Positions 40,984-42,444 of a DNA stretch of 42,444 bases are shown in pieces. A model generated the notes under the pieces. It worked only from the letters and a program-made list of their open reading frames with translations. It was not told where the DNA came from and searched no databases. This stretch comes from Hyphomicrobiales bacterium (lineage in GTDB: Bacteria; Pseudomonadota; Alphaproteobacteria; Rhizobiales; Ancalomicrobiaceae): assembly GCA_021286855.1 (NCBI GenBank), contig JAJTBO010000027.1, positions 1-42,444 of the forward strand, in the 5' to 3' direction. Numbering within the stretch: position 1 is the first letter of the stretch; the number at the start of each line of letters is the position of its first letter. Position numbers and translations under genes: made by a program.

Positions 40984-42315
40984 TCAGTCGTCGAGCGGGA
41001 GGCCGCTGCGATCTCGGGTGACGCCGACGGCGACGAGCGAGACCAGGGCGCAGGCGACGAGGAAGACGATCACGGGCACGTAGCTGCCGCCGTAGCTGGC
41101 GAGGAGCGCCGTGGCGATCAGCGGCATCGGGCCGCCGACCAGGGCCGCGCCGACCTGATAGCCGAGCGAGACGCCGGTGTAGCGGACGTCGGCCGGGAAG
41201 CTCTCGGCGAAGAAGGTGCCGAGCACCGAACCGTAGGTCGACCAGATCACCGAGAAGCCGACGACGATGGCGAGGGTCGCGATCATCGGCGAGTGCTGGG
41301 AGAGCAGCCAGAAGAACAGCGGGATGTAGGCCATCATCACGACGGTGCCGGTCAGGAACACCACCTTGCGGCCGATGCGGTCGGACAGTCCGCCGAAGAA
41401 CAGCATCATCGGAACCGCGATCACCGCGGCGAGCAGCACCATGTTGAGCGCGTCGACCCGCTTGAAGCCGAGACCGACCAGATAAGAGATCGAGAAGGTC
41501 GCGAAGAGGAAGAAGGTCGAGGTTTCGACGACCTTGGCGCCGATGACCACGAGCACCGACCGCCAATGGTCGCGGAAGGTGGTGAAGAGCGGCACGCGCT
41601 TGGTGGTGCGGCGGCTCGCGACCATGCGGAACGACGGGGTTTCGTCGATCTGATGGCGGATCCACAGGCCGATGAAGACCAGGATGATGGAGAGCACGAA
41701 GGGGATGCGCCAGCCCCAGGCGAGGAAGTCGGCTTCCGGGATCATCGACGAGAGAAGCGCGGTCACGACGTTGCCGAGCGCCAGGCCGAGCAGCGCGCCG
41801 GTCTGCGGCACCGCGCCGTAGACGCCGCGCTTCTCACGCGGCGAATATTCGACCGCCAGCAACAGGCCGCCGCCCCATTCGCCGCCGAGCGCGAGGCCCT
41901 GGACGAGGCGCAGCGCCGTCAACAGGATCGGCGCCCAGACGCCGACGGTGGCGTAGGTCGGCATGAGGCCGATGAGCATGGTCGAGACGCCCATCAGCGA
42001 CAGGGTCACCACCAGCGTCTTCTTGCGGCCGATCCGATCGCCGACGTGCGAGAAGACGATGCCGCCGATCGGGCGGATCAGGAAGGCGAGGGCGAAGGAG
42101 GCGAGCGCCAGGAGCTGGCTGGTCAGCGCGTCGGCCGAGGGGAAGAACAGTTTTCCGAAGACGATGGCCGACATGGTTCCATAGAGGAAGTAGTCGTACC
42201 ATTCGATCATGCTGCCGATGGCGCTGCCGAACAGCGCGCGCCGGCGATCTCCGGGCGAGACCAGCAGCGACTTGTCTTCCATGACGCTCGGGCGCGTCTC
42301 TGCGATCGACGACAT
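40984..42315 (-). CDS. MHS-family metabolite:proton symporter
   Basis: This 443-residue major-facilitator transporter has twelve predicted helices and the MHS signature. It opens with IGSMIEWYDYFLYGTMSAIVF, the loop 2-3 motif GDRIGRKKTLVVTL is present, and the repeat GGLSDRIGRKVVFLTG appears in the second half. QGLALGGEWGGGLLLAVEYSP is also typical. Relatives import shikimate, alpha-ketoglutarate, aromatic acids or similar. The start at 42315 follows GGGAGAACGACG. It lies 46 bases downstream of an aldolase gene of aromatic meta-cleavage, so an aromatic or phenylpropanoid acid is the likely cargo. Confidence 0.9.
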   Translation of the reverse strand: MSSIAETRPSVMEDKSLLVSPGDRRRALFGSAIGSMIEWYDYFLYGTMSAIVFGKLFFPSADALTSQLLALASFALAFLIRPIGGIVFSHVGDRIGRKKTLVVTLSLMGVSTMLIGLMPTYATVGVWAPILLTALRLVQGLALGGEWGGGLLLAVEYSPREKRGVYGAVPQTGALLGLALGNVVTALLSSMIPEADFLAWGWRIPFVLSIILVFIGLWIRHQIDETPSFRMVASRRTTKRVPLFTTFRDHWRSVLVVIGAKVVETSTFFLFATFSISYLVGLGFKRVDALNMVLLAAVIAVPMMLFFGGLSDRIGRKVVFLTGTVVMMAYIPLFFWLLSQHSPMIATLAIVVGFSVIWSTYGSVLGTFFAESFPADVRYTGVSLGYQVGAALVGGPMPLIATALLASYGGSYVPVIVFLVACALVSLVAVGVTRDRSGLPLDD

Positions 42316-42361
42316 CGTCGTTCTCCCTGATTTTTCGTGTCGGTTCGGAAATGCGCCGCTC

Positions 42362-42444
42362 TCAGGCGGGGTTCGGCTCTCTCGACGCCAGGATGTCGAG
42401 GGCGACGTCGATGATCATGTCCTCCTGGCCTCCGACCATGCGGC
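42362..42444 (-). CDS. 4-hydroxy-2-oxovalerate aldolase, C-terminal end only
   Basis: Only the last 27 codons are in the window; the rest lies beyond 42444. The reading R-M-V-G-G-Q-E-D-M-I-I-D-V-A-L-D matches the conserved C-terminus of the MhpE/DmpG/BphI aldolases. These split 4-hydroxy-2-oxovalerate into pyruvate and acetaldehyde at the end of meta-cleavage pathways. The product ends ASREPNPA at TGA (42364-42362). The symporter follows on the same strand. The identification rests on a short but distinctive motif. Confidence 0.7.
   Translation of the reverse strand, partial: RMVGGQEDMIIDVALDILASREPNPA

Overview
The window is GC-rich DNA, densely packed with genes, from what looks like an alphaproteobacterium, probably of the order Hyphomicrobiales/Rhizobiales. 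The evidence is an ECF sigma factor paired with a ChrR-type zinc anti-sigma factor, a FixJ-type response regulator, the DUF2157/DUF4401/GDYXXLXY gene trio, and very frequent ATGA/GTGA stop-start overlaps. No rRNA, tRNA, CRISPR array or phage genes were seen. The order-level placement is an inference from gene content.

1-10.7 kb: a decayed IS3-family insertion sequence abuts the last codon of chrR. Reading away from it, and all on the minus strand, lie rpoE-chrR, a secreted alpha/beta hydrolase, DUF2177 and DUF2147 proteins, a Cfa-type lipid methyltransferase, a DUF1365 protein and an FAD amine-oxidase-like enzyme. Divergent from them (plus strand) are a DUF1295 membrane enzyme, a second and different Cfa-like methyltransferase, and an unknown membrane protein. 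ChrR keeps both zinc sites with the spacing known from Rhodobacter sphaeroides. The best reading is a singlet-oxygen-responsive locus that modifies membrane phospholipid acyl chains, resembling the methylated furan fatty acid system but with extra genes.

10.7-20.6 kb: a frameshifted small gene and a DUF3313-like lipoprotein come first. Then comes a tightly overlapping minus-strand operon (Cys-rich periplasmic protein, HlyD-type fusion protein, FtsX-type permease, ATPase, SH3-domain protein) encoding a tripartite ABC exporter. It is divergent from an OmpR-type regulator and its sensor kinase, which probably control it. A patatin-like phospholipase lipoprotein follows.

20.6-36.4 kb: this stretch is rich in envelope and protease genes. 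It holds a secreted caspase-like protein with three Sel1-repeat modules, a YcxB-like protein, the GDYXXLXY/DUF4401/DUF2157 trio, and a tandem pair of unrecognised secreted paralogues. It also holds an HtrA-like two-PDZ protease in an operon with its own two-component system, and a second, different caspase-like protein facing that operon. The pairing of caspase-like and HtrA-like proteases with the paralogue pair is the least explained part of the window.

36.4-42.4 kb: a LysR regulator is divergent from a zinc alcohol dehydrogenase. A Cache-domain sensor kinase and FixJ-type regulator follow, facing an MHS-family proton symporter that lies just downstream of the 3' end of a 4-hydroxy-2-oxovalerate aldolase gene. 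This edge of the window therefore probably belongs to an aromatic or phenylpropanoid catabolic operon.

Several gene 3' ends, mostly at convergent junctions, form strong hairpins with the stop codon in the loop or stem.
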